From Arenibacter arenosicollis (GTDB taxonomy: Bacteria > Bacteroidota > Bacteroidia > Flavobacteriales > Flavobacteriaceae): DNA of 64,000 nt. Both the position numbers and the translations under genes were made by a program. The notes below the pieces were generated by a model. That model worked only from the letters and a program-made list of their open reading frames with translations. It was not told the DNA's origin and did no database searches. The DNA lies in contig NZ_JACLHY010000009.1 in assembly GCF_014397245.1 (NCBI RefSeq), positions 1 to 64,000 on the forward strand, in the 5' to 3' direction. Below, piece by piece: positions 15,294 through 25,200 of the stretch (position 1 is its first letter; each line of letters starts with the position of its first letter).

Positions 15294-15435
15294 TTTACGC
15301 TTCTTTTTGCACATTACTGTATTAAATATGGTACAATTACCCATTGATATTCATAGAAACTTCCATAACTGCGCATAAATATACTCTATAAATAGCTAAT
15401 CATACATTTTATAGAAGCTACTAACTATAACTTCT

Positions 15436-15666
15436 TTAACTCTCGTTGTTCATATAAAACGATAGAGCTCCAGACGGACATTTTAAAATCTGGGATTTCA
15501 ATTCTTCAGTAGAGGCGTTTTCTGGCTTTATCCATGGTTTCCCTTTGGGATCATAAACTTGCGGCAAGGTTTTGACACATATTCCGGAGTGTATGCATTT
15601 TGAAGGTTTCCAGACTACCGTAATTTCACCATTGGTATATTCCTTAAAATTATCTTTTTGTTCCAT
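15436..15666 (-). CDS. YjdI-type mono-cluster Fe-S protein (Fer4_19)
   Basis: This 76-residue protein resembles E. coli YjdI. Cysteines occur in KCIHSGICVKTLP and ILKCPSGALSF. The spacing is that of a short [3Fe-4S] or [4Fe-4S] ferredoxin-like module. The PWIKPENASTEEL segment is also conserved in the family. It lies two bases after a GNAT gene that matches YjdJ; the same yjdI-yjdJ pairing occurs in enterobacteria, so the two probably work together. The electron partner is unknown. Confidence 0.85.
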   Translation of the reverse strand: MEQKDNFKEYTNGEITVVWKPSKCIHSGICVKTLPQVYDPKGKPWIKPENASTEELKSQILKCPSGALSFYMNNES

Positions 15667-15668
15667 AG

Positions 15669-15962
15669 TTATGCAATATTAATTCCTTTTAAGACTAATT
15701 TTTTCCATTCGGGGTGCCGTTTAATGTAAGCAGCGACAAACGGACACATAGGGACTAGGGTTAGCCCCTTCGTTTCTATATCCTCTAAGACCTGTTTAAC
15801 CAAGGAAGAGGCCACCCCTTTACCTTCCAATTCCTTGGGAACCTCCGTATGGGTAAGATAAATTTTATCTTTTGCCTTTATGTATTCAATTTTTGCAATA
15901 ACACCATCAATATGATATTCATATTGCTTGGCCTCCGTATTATCTATCAATTTGTAGTCCAT
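15669..15962 (-). CDS. GNAT N-acetyltransferase, YjdJ type
   Basis: This 97-residue short GNAT-like domain has THTEVPKELEGKGVASSLV (acetyl-CoA loop) and the family-specific LVPMCPFVAAYIKRHPEW. The small size and the CPFVAAYI motif match the YjdJ/Gcn5-related group. It lies two bases from the Fe-S protein gene and 56 bases after the pirin gene, so all three are likely co-transcribed. Confidence 0.88.
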   Translation of the reverse strand: MDYKLIDNTEAKQYEYHIDGVIAKIEYIKAKDKIYLTHTEVPKELEGKGVASSLVKQVLEDIETKGLTLVPMCPFVAAYIKRHPEWKKLVLKGINIA

Positions 15963-16018
15963 AAGTATCTTGATTTAGCGTTATAAATAATGTAATAATC
16001 CTACTTCCAATATAAACA

Positions 16019-16897
16019 TTACTCTTCCAAATAGCCAAATTTGCCCAAGTTGTAATCTTTTATGGCCTGTGCTATTTCTTCACGCGTATTCATAACAAAT
16101 GGCCCTTGAGCGGCAATGGGTTCGTTTAGGGGTTCTCCACTTAGAATCAGTACCGTTGATTTTTTTGTGGCCTCGATGCTAAAATCCTCTCCTTCATTTT
16201 CGAAGAGTACAAAATGATTTTCTGCTACGGTCTGTGATCCATTTATATTAATTTCCCCATCTACCACCAACAATGCAGTATTGTAAGTACTTGGAAAAGT
16301 AAATTCTGCTTTGGCACCTGTTTCAAGCCGGGCATTGAACATGTTTACCGGTGAAAATGTGGACGCTGCTCCTTTAATATCTTTATACTTCCCTGCAATG
16401 ACCTCAATAACACCTTTGTTATCTGCCAATTGATATTTATTTATCTCCGAATTTGTAATTCCCTGATATTTTGGGACAGTCATTTTGTCCTTGGCGGGAA
16501 GATTCACCCACAATTGCGCCATTTGAAAATAGCCGCCTTCCTTGCTGAAATTTTCTTCATGGTACTCTTTATGAAGTATCCCCGAAGCGGCGGTCATCCA
16601 TTGTACATCACCTACGCCAATTACTCCACTGTTGCCTGAACTATCGTGATGGGCCACCTTACCTTGGTAAGCTATTGTAACCGTTTCAAAACCCCGATGC
16701 GGATGTACACTTACGCCCCTAGGCTTATCTGTAGGAGGGAAGTAAAAAGGGGAATTGTAATCTAGAAGAATGAAGGGATCCATTCTTTGCATATCCAACC
16801 TATATCCGCTTGGGATAAAATTATGTACTCTAAATCCGTCACCAACATAGTGGGGCTCTCTTGGAGCAACCACTATTTCTATATTTTTTGTTTTCAT
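16019..16897 (-). CDS. Pirin family protein
   Basis: This 292-residue bicupin has the N-terminal pirin signature DPFILLDYNSPFYF, then SVHPHRGFETVTIAYQGKVAHHDSSG with metal-binding His residues, and GVGDVQWMTAASGILHKEYHEE. Bacterial pirins act as quercetinases or redox-sensitive partners of other enzymes; the role here is open. A Crp/Fnr regulator gene lies 77 bases upstream in the same direction. Confidence 0.93.
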   Translation of the reverse strand: MKTKNIEIVVAPREPHYVGDGFRVHNFIPSGYRLDMQRMDPFILLDYNSPFYFPPTDKPRGVSVHPHRGFETVTIAYQGKVAHHDSSGNSGVIGVGDVQWMTAASGILHKEYHEENFSKEGGYFQMAQLWVNLPAKDKMTVPKYQGITNSEINKYQLADNKGVIEVIAGKYKDIKGAASTFSPVNMFNARLETGAKAEFTFPSTYNTALLVVDGEININGSQTVAENHFVLFENEGEDFSIEATKKSTVLILSGEPLNEPIAAQGPFVMNTREEIAQAIKDYNLGKFGYLEE

Positions 16898-16974
16898 CTT
16901 TATCTAAACATTATTTACATTACAATATTACAAGAACCTTGTTTCCTGTGCATTGATGTATGATAAGAAGGATA

Positions 16975-17565
16975 TTAGTTTGGTCTAAAGTTTTTATGCG
17001 CCAATTCTTTGCGTACCCTACTAAGGCTTTCTGGGGTAATGCCCAAATAGGAAGCTATCATCCATTGGGGGACCCTTAGGGTTAGATCAGGGTATAATGT
17101 TATAAAATTCATATACCTGGTTTCGGCACTGGCACTTAATAAAAGATTAATCCTTTTTTGTTGATGTCGGATATGGTTCTGAAGCGCAATTTGATTAAAG
17201 TGTCTAAAGGAGGAACTTATTTCACTGGCTTCATTTATAAAATCGGAACTTATTAAAACTACATTGGTATCCTCAATGGCATCGATAAACAAATCTGAAG
17301 GCTCATTAAAAAAAGCGCTACTTCGATCAGAAACGATCCAATTTTCCGAACCAAATTGTATAATATGCTCCTTGCCGGAGTTGTCTACCGTATACGAACG
17401 CAGGAGCCCCTTTTCAACAAAAAAGGAATGGCGACAAATTTCTCCAGGACGCAGTAATGTTTCCCCTTTTTCAATATTTTTTAATTTTACTTTCTTAATT
17501 AACAGTTGAAATTCCGGTTCGGGTATGTTCGCCTTGGCTTTTAAATACTTTGTAAAATTTTGCAT
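16975..17565 (-). CDS. Crp/Fnr family transcriptional regulator
   Basis: This 196-residue protein has an N-terminal cyclic-nucleotide-binding-like barrel (GETLLRPGEICRHSFFVEKG, residues ~30-60) and a C-terminal winged helix with WMIASYLGITPESLSRVRKE as recognition region. The residues that bind cAMP in CRP are not obvious, which is common for Bacteroidota members of this family. It lies eight bases after the DUF1801 gene and upstream of pirin, so it may control the pirin-GNAT-Fe-S genes. Confidence 0.9.
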   Translation of the reverse strand: MQNFTKYLKAKANIPEPEFQLLIKKVKLKNIEKGETLLRPGEICRHSFFVEKGLLRSYTVDNSGKEHIIQFGSENWIVSDRSSAFFNEPSDLFIDAIEDTNVVLISSDFINEASEISSSFRHFNQIALQNHIRHQQKRINLLLSASAETRYMNFITLYPDLTLRVPQWMIASYLGITPESLSRVRKELAHKNFRPN

Positions 17566-17573
17566 GTGAAGAT

Positions 17574-17993
17574 TTATTGGGAATTTTTGTTTTTATAATA
17601 CTGATATGATGACTTTATCAATTCCGATAGGACGTCCAATTCTATATTGGACAATCGTTTTATATAAAGACAGGACTTACCTGTTTTATGTGTACCCAAT
17701 TGTTCCAAAAGTTGCTGTTGTTTGGAAAAACCAGTCATGATATAAATTGAGAAATTGCCCTTTCTAGGAGAAAATCCGGTCATGGGCATATCTCCCTCCC
17801 TCCCAGAATCATATTTATAGTGATAACTGCCAAAACCTATAATACTCTCGCCCCACATCACTGCGGTTTCATTGGTTATGCCTTTAAATAAGTCCAATAA
17901 TATATATGCATCTTTGCGTTTTTCCTCGCTATCAATGGAGTTTAAAAACGAAATAACGGATTTGTTATTAGGCAGGGTTTTGTTTTCTGACAT
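17574..17993 (-). CDS. DUF1801 domain protein
   Basis: This 139-residue cytosolic protein of the YdhG/DUF1801 fold (iron-chaperone-like, frataxin-like) shows TAVMWGESIIGFGSYHYKY, GDMPMTGFSPRKGNFSIYI and GKSCLYIKRLSNIELDVL. The reaction is unknown. It is the first gene of the run leading to the Crp/Fnr regulator. Confidence 0.88.
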   Translation of the reverse strand: MSENKTLPNNKSVISFLNSIDSEEKRKDAYILLDLFKGITNETAVMWGESIIGFGSYHYKYDSGREGDMPMTGFSPRKGNFSIYIMTGFSKQQQLLEQLGTHKTGKSCLYIKRLSNIELDVLSELIKSSYQYYKNKNSQ

Positions 17994-18169
17994 TTCCCGG
18001 AAATTAAAGCTTTTTAAATTTACTAAAAAAAAGGAGTACTATTGGGTTGGATGCTCTACATTATTAATTTCTTGAATTATATAATTTACTTGGGCCAATA
18101 TTCGCATAGGACTTCCAGATTAGTCTTTTAATATGTAAATTAGCATATAAATAATAAACACGTATTAAC

Positions 18170-19015
18170 ATGAAAAAAATAACATTTTTAGTATTAATGA
18201 TTGCTGTCTCTTTTGGAGTACAGGCACAGATCAACACACCGCAACCGAGTCCATCCTCGACACTTATTCAGAAAGTTGGATTAACCGATGTTACCGTTGA
18301 ATATTCTCGGCCATCTATGCGGGGTAGAACTATATTTGGAGATTTGGTTCCTTATGATAAATTATGGAGGACAGGGGCCAATGCAAGAACCAAAATTACC
18401 TTTAGTGAAAATGTAAAAGTTGGTAATCAAGAGCTTAAAGCTGGTTCTTATGCCATTTTCACCAAACCGGGAGCTACTTCCTGGGAGGTTATCTTTTATA
18501 CCGATGCCGATGGCGGAGGAACACCGGCAACTTGGGACGAAAGCAAAGTTGCTGCTAAAACAATGGCTCAAGTGCAAAATTTACCATTTCAGGTTGAAAC
18601 TTTTACGATTTCTATCGACGGTCTTTCTGATAACGCCGCCACTTTAGGCATGTATTGGTCAGATGTATATGTAGGGGTAAAGTTTGATGTCCCTACGGAT
18701 AAAGCCGTTACAAGTGCCATAGAGAAGGTAATGAAAGGTCCGGATGCCAATGATTATTATGCAGCTGCTGTATATTATATGAATTCTGGTAAGGATATCA
18801 ATAAAGCCAAGGAATGGATGGATAAAGCCATGAGCATGACTGAGAAACCTGCTTTTTGGCAATTAAGGCAACAATCGCTTATTTACGCCAAGGCCGGTGA
18901 CAAAAAACAAGCTATTGAAACTGCTAAAAAATCCTTGGCTGCGGCCGAAGCTGCAGGTAACGCAGATTATGTAAAAATGAACAAAGACTCCCTAAAAGAG
19001 TGGGGGGCTAAGTAG
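18170..19015 (+). CDS. DUF2911 domain protein, secreted
   Basis: A signal peptide (MKKITFLVLMIAVSFGVQAQ) precedes the DUF2911 domain: SRPSMRGRTIFGDLVPYDKL, WRTGANARTKITF, LKAGSYAIFTKPG and YWSDVYVGVKFDV. The C-terminal ~90 residues look like a TPR-type helical repeat (AKEWMDKAMS, KKQAIETAKKSLAAAEAAG). The family is common in Bacteroidota and of unknown function, probably periplasmic. It is transcribed alone and ends at a strong terminator. Confidence 0.92.
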   Translation: MKKITFLVLMIAVSFGVQAQINTPQPSPSSTLIQKVGLTDVTVEYSRPSMRGRTIFGDLVPYDKLWRTGANARTKITFSENVKVGNQELKAGSYAIFTKPGATSWEVIFYTDADGGGTPATWDESKVAAKTMAQVQNLPFQVETFTISIDGLSDNAATLGMYWSDVYVGVKFDVPTDKAVTSAIEKVMKGPDANDYYAAAVYYMNSGKDINKAKEWMDKAMSMTEKPAFWQLRQQSLIYAKAGDKKQAIETAKKSLAAAEAAGNADYVKMNKDSLKEWGAK

Positions 19016-19034
19016 TATTCAAATTCAATATTAA

Positions 19035-19064
19035 AAAAGCTCACTGAAAAGTGAGCTTTTTTTG
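19035..19064 (+). terminator. Terminator after the DUF2911 gene
   Basis: AAAAGCTCAC (19035-19044) pairs with GTGAGCTTTT (19051-19060) around a six-base loop, followed by further T residues. The preceding A-run makes it potentially bidirectional. Confidence 0.85.
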
Positions 19065-19149
19065 TTTCATTCCGTAGGTTAATTTCTATGGTTTTCTGAT
19101 GTAGGATTCCAATGACCATAGGACTGTCTATTAAACTTTGTATAGACAA

Positions 19150-22100
19150 TCAATATTTGCTCGCTGCTTCCATAATTTTCCATAAGGAATTATTCAAACC
19201 CTTTTGGTCCTTGATTTCTAGTAGTGAAGCTGAATCATTGCGGTATAATGCTAAAATCAACTTGGCAATTTGACTATTGCCTGCATTTGTATTTGAAATT
19301 TGACTAACCAACGATTCCAATTCTGCCTCTTTCCCCAATTTTTTAAGGGATAAGAGTTCAAATAGGTCATTTGGTGATACAGTACTTTTTTTACTTGTAT
19401 TCGCATGGGAAATAACATGGGTTAAATACTCTTTACTGCGGTCCGGACCATTGAGGGAGGCATAACTATAGGCCAGTAAATAATCCTGTATTCTTTCATC
19501 AGGATTATAAGGTTTTCCCACTCCAAGATTTTCGGGCCATTCTTTTGAAGATTCCACAAGTGATATCGCCTTTTTATAATTCTTGCTTTTAATATTTTCC
19601 AGTGCCAATAGGATGTGGGCCTGATTATAAATGTGTTTGCTTTCTGAGGCATGCTCAAAGGGTAATATATTTATGTCTTTTAAGACTTCTATTGTTTTTC
19701 CATAATGGCCGGTCAACAAGGAAGCCTTTGCATAAATTAAACCGAGATTGGCATTTTTTGGAAATTTGGAAAATGATTTTTTGGCCAATTTAAATGCGAG
19801 TTCATTTTTATCGTTATTTAAGTAAAATTGAACCAATTCCTCCCTTAGTTTCCAATCGGAGTCATTTATTTGTAGGGCCCTTAAGTAATCTTTTTCGTTA
19901 TTGGTATAATCGTCATTTTCGAACATTCTTGCCCTAAAGCGATAAAATATGTCCGAACTTGGTTCGGTTCCACAATTTTTCAAAAGCTGTAATCCCAATT
20001 CTTTTTGACCGACGGCAATGTAATTCTGGGCCAAGTAATATTTTAATTTCCAATTCCCGCTTTTAGACATTGCCCACTGCAATACGGGGATAGTTTCAGG
20101 TCTGTATGGAAAAACAAAATCGATAGGTGATTCTATACTTTTGGTCAAATACTTATTACTTAAATCATTATCGAGGTCCCTATTTAGGTATGCTGTCCAT
20201 AGACCGCTTTTTACATTGTTTTTGGATAGTTTTAATACCTCCCTTGCTTCCAGGTCCAATCCTATACTGTTATAATATATGGCCAGTTCCAATAAAGATT
20301 CGTCAGGGAATTCATTATTAATTTGGGCGGGCTTTTCAATAGGAAGGTTACCAATTGCAAACTGAGATTCAACCAAGGCAAAATGATTTAATGGATCTAT
20401 TTTCAATAACTCAGCATTCTCTTTTTCAAACTCACTGATCTTTTTATTTTTCCGTTGAACCAGCAATTTAATTTTCCGAGCATTTAGGTTATAGGTGTTA
20501 AAGTCCAATGCTTTATTGGCATATTGCTCCGCTTTATCCAAGTTCTGAAGCAAGAAATATATCTCGGACATTTGAGCATAGGAAACTGATTTATATTTCA
20601 TGCTTCTTGCTGCCCATCCAAAAGATTCCAAAGCATTTATAAAATCCTTTTTGGAACGATATATAATTCCTGCCAAGTAATTGGCTTCAACCTCATAGGT
20701 ATCTTGCGTTAATACTCTATTAGCATATTTCAATGCATTGTCATAGTTGGTATTACGGTAATCCAATTCCGCTAATTTCAGCAATCCATCCTGATGGGAG
20801 GGTTCTAGCTCTACCAACTCATTTAATTTTTTAGCTGCAAGATTGTAGTCCCTGAACTTTAGGGCCTCCCAACCTTCCTGATATAATTTTTGACTAGCAG
20901 AAACCTCCTGCTTTTCATCATCAACAAAAGGCCTTTTTATTAAGGTGCCTTCACCATTGGAGGTGTAATAAAGCTTCTTATCTCCTAAATTAACCGTTAT
21001 TTCCCCTGATTCGGATACCGGAATTTCCACGGAAAAAAGTTCCATGGGCCTTAAACTAAGATCTTGTGAAAAAATCTCTTTACCATTGATTGATACTTGT
21101 AATTTATCTTTCAGGAATTGCAGTGCATTAATTCCTAAGTAAATGCTGTTTTCCAATTCCTTAACATTGAGCACTCCGTGCTCATTGCCATCGACCATTC
21201 CTCCAATTTCCTTAAAGGGGAACCAGATTTCTCGCCAACGGTCCATGACATATGGCTCAAAATTGGCTTGGGAAATAGGATTGGTTTCCCCTGGGGAATA
21301 CTGATTGAAAAGACGTCCTGCCTGAAATTCCATGTACTGCCCATCGGTATCTGTAAGTAGATCCTCCCAAATGCCCCCAGACCTTGCCATTGACCATAAC
21401 CAGAGTTTTTGTCCGGGCATTTCTTCGTAGGGTGCCCAATGTCCAAAACCAAATTTGCTTTTGTGATAATACCCTCCAAAAAAGTCTTTATAATCGCCTA
21501 CTACATGTTCGGAGATATCCTTATCGAAATTATTGTTTCTATATAATGATAGATCGCGGCCCTTATCATCTATTGGCCATGGTTTGGCAGCCCCACCGTG
21601 TTCCAAAAATTGATTACCTGGATATATGAATTCCAAGTCGTCCGTGACCACAGCCGCAGCCGTCATCCAATTGTAATAAGCTTGATTAATTGGGGAACCA
21701 TTATACCATGAAGCATTGGTCTCAAAATATGCCTTGTCTTTCTCGAGTCTAATTTCTACCCTCCAATCGGTACGAGAGGGTAAATCCGAGCTACCTACCA
21801 CACAGCTAACACTGCCATCCTCATTGGTCTGTACAGTATAATCCACTGGGGTAGCCGTAGATGGATGATGACCAATGATGCCGAAATTGAATTCAATTCC
21901 GCCGGAGGTCCAAGGTCCCCGCATTGAAATATTCCGGAACTTGACCACTTCATTTTTATAAAGAAATTCTTCGCCAGTACTTTTCTCTATAGCTCCCCAA
22001 ACTTTTCCACCTATTTCGGGTAGTACAAAGACTTTTATAAATTCATTCTCAAGAGTTACTACTTTCCAGTCTTTCTTCTTAGAAACATGTTCATAACTTT

Positions 22101-22281
22101 CAAATTTGAAATAGGGAAAAATTTTGGTATTATCCGTAAGGATGGGCACTGGATTTGGATTACTGAAGTTATACGTATCCAAGGACATTATTTCTTCCTT
22201 TATGGTAACGGACCCCGATTGGGCCCACATACCGAGACATAATCCCAGTGCAATTATTAGGTTGATACTCCTTGCTTTCAC
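19150..22281 (-). CDS. DUF5107 domain protein with TPR repeats, secreted
   Basis: This protein has about 1043 residues. After a signal peptide (SINLIIALGLCLGMWAQ) comes a ~300-residue DUF5107 β-sandwich (KVFVLPEIGGKVWGAIEKST, SGGIEFNFGIIGHHPSTATP). A second β domain follows, and from about residue 460 a long array of TPR helices (LNELVELEPSHQDGLLKLAE and similar). DUF5107 resembles galactose-mutarotase-like carbohydrate-binding folds; no activity is established. The longest frame starts at TTG 22320 and overlaps the upstream gene; a GTG at 22281, eight bases after that stop, gives a cleaner signal peptide. It is the last gene of the Sus-type locus. Confidence 0.85.
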   Translation of the reverse strand: MKARSINLIIALGLCLGMWAQSGSVTIKEEIMSLDTYNFSNPNPVPILTDNTKIFPYFKFESYEHVSKKKDWKVVTLENEFIKVFVLPEIGGKVWGAIEKSTGEEFLYKNEVVKFRNISMRGPWTSGGIEFNFGIIGHHPSTATPVDYTVQTNEDGSVSCVVGSSDLPSRTDWRVEIRLEKDKAYFETNASWYNGSPINQAYYNWMTAAAVVTDDLEFIYPGNQFLEHGGAAKPWPIDDKGRDLSLYRNNNFDKDISEHVVGDYKDFFGGYYHKSKFGFGHWAPYEEMPGQKLWLWSMARSGGIWEDLLTDTDGQYMEFQAGRLFNQYSPGETNPISQANFEPYVMDRWREIWFPFKEIGGMVDGNEHGVLNVKELENSIYLGINALQFLKDKLQVSINGKEIFSQDLSLRPMELFSVEIPVSESGEITVNLGDKKLYYTSNGEGTLIKRPFVDDEKQEVSASQKLYQEGWEALKFRDYNLAAKKLNELVELEPSHQDGLLKLAELDYRNTNYDNALKYANRVLTQDTYEVEANYLAGIIYRSKKDFINALESFGWAARSMKYKSVSYAQMSEIYFLLQNLDKAEQYANKALDFNTYNLNARKIKLLVQRKNKKISEFEKENAELLKIDPLNHFALVESQFAIGNLPIEKPAQINNEFPDESLLELAIYYNSIGLDLEAREVLKLSKNNVKSGLWTAYLNRDLDNDLSNKYLTKSIESPIDFVFPYRPETIPVLQWAMSKSGNWKLKYYLAQNYIAVGQKELGLQLLKNCGTEPSSDIFYRFRARMFENDDYTNNEKDYLRALQINDSDWKLREELVQFYLNNDKNELAFKLAKKSFSKFPKNANLGLIYAKASLLTGHYGKTIEVLKDINILPFEHASESKHIYNQAHILLALENIKSKNYKKAISLVESSKEWPENLGVGKPYNPDERIQDYLLAYSYASLNGPDRSKEYLTHVISHANTSKKSTVSPNDLFELLSLKKLGKEAELESLVSQISNTNAGNSQIAKLILALYRNDSASLLEIKDQKGLNNSLWKIMEAASKY

Positions 22282-22288
22282 TTTTCTA

Positions 22289-25200
22289 TTATTTAGTTGA
22301 TTTAATTTTATACATTGCAATGCCTTCGTTATTTCTTACGAACAAAACTACTTCGGTTTTATCTGCCAAGCTTATTTTGGTGATATCCCTTATTTCTCCG
22401 TCTATATTTAAACCGCTTTCCATTACGCCGGCCGGTTTAAAACTTCCTTTGCCATCTCCAAAAAAGACTATACCCTTGTTGGCATCATACCTTCCAAATT
22501 TGACCCTTGTTCCAAAGAAATTGCCTCCCACAATTATATCTTCATTTCCATCATTATTAATGTCATCTGTTAGAATCCCATAAATGGGTGAAAATTGTGT
22601 TTGAACGGGCAGTGGAACTAGTTTAAATTTACCATTCCCTAGGTTTTCCATATAGCTGGTGTCAAAGTTTTTGGCGCTCAAAACCATTGCATCCTTTAAT
22701 TTCTCTGCACTAAAAACATCCGTAATTTTTGCTGAGGCATAATCGGAATAATTTAAATATTTACCTTTCAGCCCACTTAATTGACCTACCATATCATCTT
22801 TTGAAAAAACAGGGAATTCTTCCCCCATATTGTAAGAACTCATTATGGGGTCTAGGGAACCATTGCTATCAAAATCTTTGGTATATAATCTAACCGGTTC
22901 GGCTATTGAGGTTTTTAATTGAGAATTTCTACCGAAGTTTCCAATAATATAATCCATATCACCGTCCTTGTCAAAATCCCCTTGTTCAATACTGTTCCAC
23001 CATCCTTCAGAATCTTTTAAACCGTTATTGTCTAAAAGTTCCACCAATTTGCCTTCTACGTTTTTGAAGGTTCTAATGCCTATCCATTCACCAACTATAA
23101 TAAGGTCATTAATTTTATCGTTGTCAAAATCGGTCCATAAGGCATCTGTAACCATTCCAGGATATTCAAGGTCCTTATTAACTGTAGTGGTGATGTCCTT
23201 GAACATTCCCTTTCCATTATTCTCCAAAATATAACTTCTCGGCGAAGTTGGATATTTACCAGGCACCAATCTACCTCCCACAAAAAGATCTAAATCCCCG
23301 TCCCCGTCAATATCGGAAGCCTTTACAGTAGAACTGCTTGTAAGCATTTTCGGTAATGCCGCGGTTTTTTTGGAAAAGTTGCCCCTGCCATCATTAATGT
23401 ATAGTCTATCCTGCAATTCTATAGAGTCTTCGTTGAAGTCATTGCCTCCACTTACCACATATAGGTCCATATCATTGTCGTTATCCGCATCAAAAAAGAG
23501 GCATCCAATGTCTTCTGAATCTTTATCAGTTTTAAATAATTTTTCATTTACAGACAAAAACTTCCCTGATCCTGTTTGTACAAACATTTTTCCTTCACTC
23601 CCTTTTGCCCCGCCAACAAATATATCTTCCAAGCCATCATTATTTATGTCGGCTTTGGTAATTTTTGGTCCTTGGGTGGATAGTTTATGGGGTAGCAACT
23701 GTTCCCTCTTAAAATCGTTAAAATCATTTTCCAAATGAAGGTAGGGGATAATGCTGTCCACGGTTATATTGGAAAAATAGGTTTTTCCAACTATTGCTTC
23801 GGAATTATTCTCTACCAAAGCGGCATCCTTCTGATTTAGTGTAATTGTTTGATCGGCTTTTACATCGGTCATAACCTGAACCTTACCATTCGGCCAAATA
23901 ATTTTCACCTTATCAACTGTCTCAACAGCCCCTAGTCCAAAAATCAAATTAAAATCTACGGAAGATTGAAATCCTCTAGTTGGCATCAATTCTTGCATAA
24001 GTATTTCATTTCCAATATTCAATATAACTTTTGAGCCAATCCCAAATGTATTTTTTCCTTCGCCTGTAAAATTGAATTTTAGGTGGTGGTTGGTGTTATG
24101 CAAATTACTATTGTTTCTGTAAACGAATGGATACTCGTCTACATTATTGACCACAAGGTCTAGATCACCGTCGTTATCAAGATCAGCGTAAACAGCACCA
24201 TTGGAGAGCGATTTCTGATTAAGGCCCCATTGCTCGTTAACTTTGGAAAAAGTAAGGTCGCCGTTATTGTGATAAGTATAATTTTCTTCAATGGTAGCTG
24301 GCATGTTTTCCAATAAATCGGTAATGGCCGTCTCAACCCCTGTTTTATTTTGATTAATTCTGTCCTGTACGGCATAATTCAAAAAATCCATATTGGTGTA
24401 ATCCCGTTTTACCCCGTTGGTTATAAATAGATCCTTATAGCCGTCATTGTCCAAATCTGTAAAAAGGGAAGCCCAACTCCAGTCGGTGTTGGAAACCCCG
24501 GCGAATTGACCAATTTCTGAAAATGATTGGCCTTGATTGTTCAAATGCATCATATTTCTCATGGTCTGATAGTAAAATCCAGATTTTTCCAAGAAACTAT
24601 TTTTGTCATAATTGTCTGGACCCGAGACCATTTTTAATCGGTAGTTATTCTCTGGAAGCATGTCCAAAGTCATAATTTCCGGATACCCATCATTATTGAT
24701 ATCGGCTACATCGGATCCCATAGAGAAATGGGAGGTGTGCCCAATATATTTTTCCAGACTTTCGGTAAAAGTGCCGTCATGGTTATTGATGTATAAATAA
24801 TCCTGTTCCTTAAAATCATTTGAAATATAAATATCTGGCCAGTTGTCATTATTTACATCCGATACCGCAATACCGAGACCAAATCCTAAAACATTGGAAA
24901 CAAGCCCGGCATCATCGCTTACGTTAACAAACTTTCCATTATCGTTCCTATAAAGTCGGTCTTCATAGGCCGGGTTTCTTTGGCGCTTAAGGTTATTTGA
25001 TATTTGTCTAAAACTGGAATATTCCTGTGAGGAATGATTAACCACATATAAATCAAGATCTCCGTCCTTGTCATAATCAAAAAAAGCACCTTGCGTGGAA
25101 TAACCAGCATCGTTAATGCCGTATTCTGCTGCCTTCTCGGTAAAGGTTAAATCACCGTTATTTATAAAAAGTAAATTCTTTCTTTTAAAATCGTCTTTGG

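Noticed and set aside
21135-21479. 114-codon minus-strand frame inside the DUF5107 gene
   Set aside because: A shifted frame on the same strand within a well-supported long gene, with no independent start signal.
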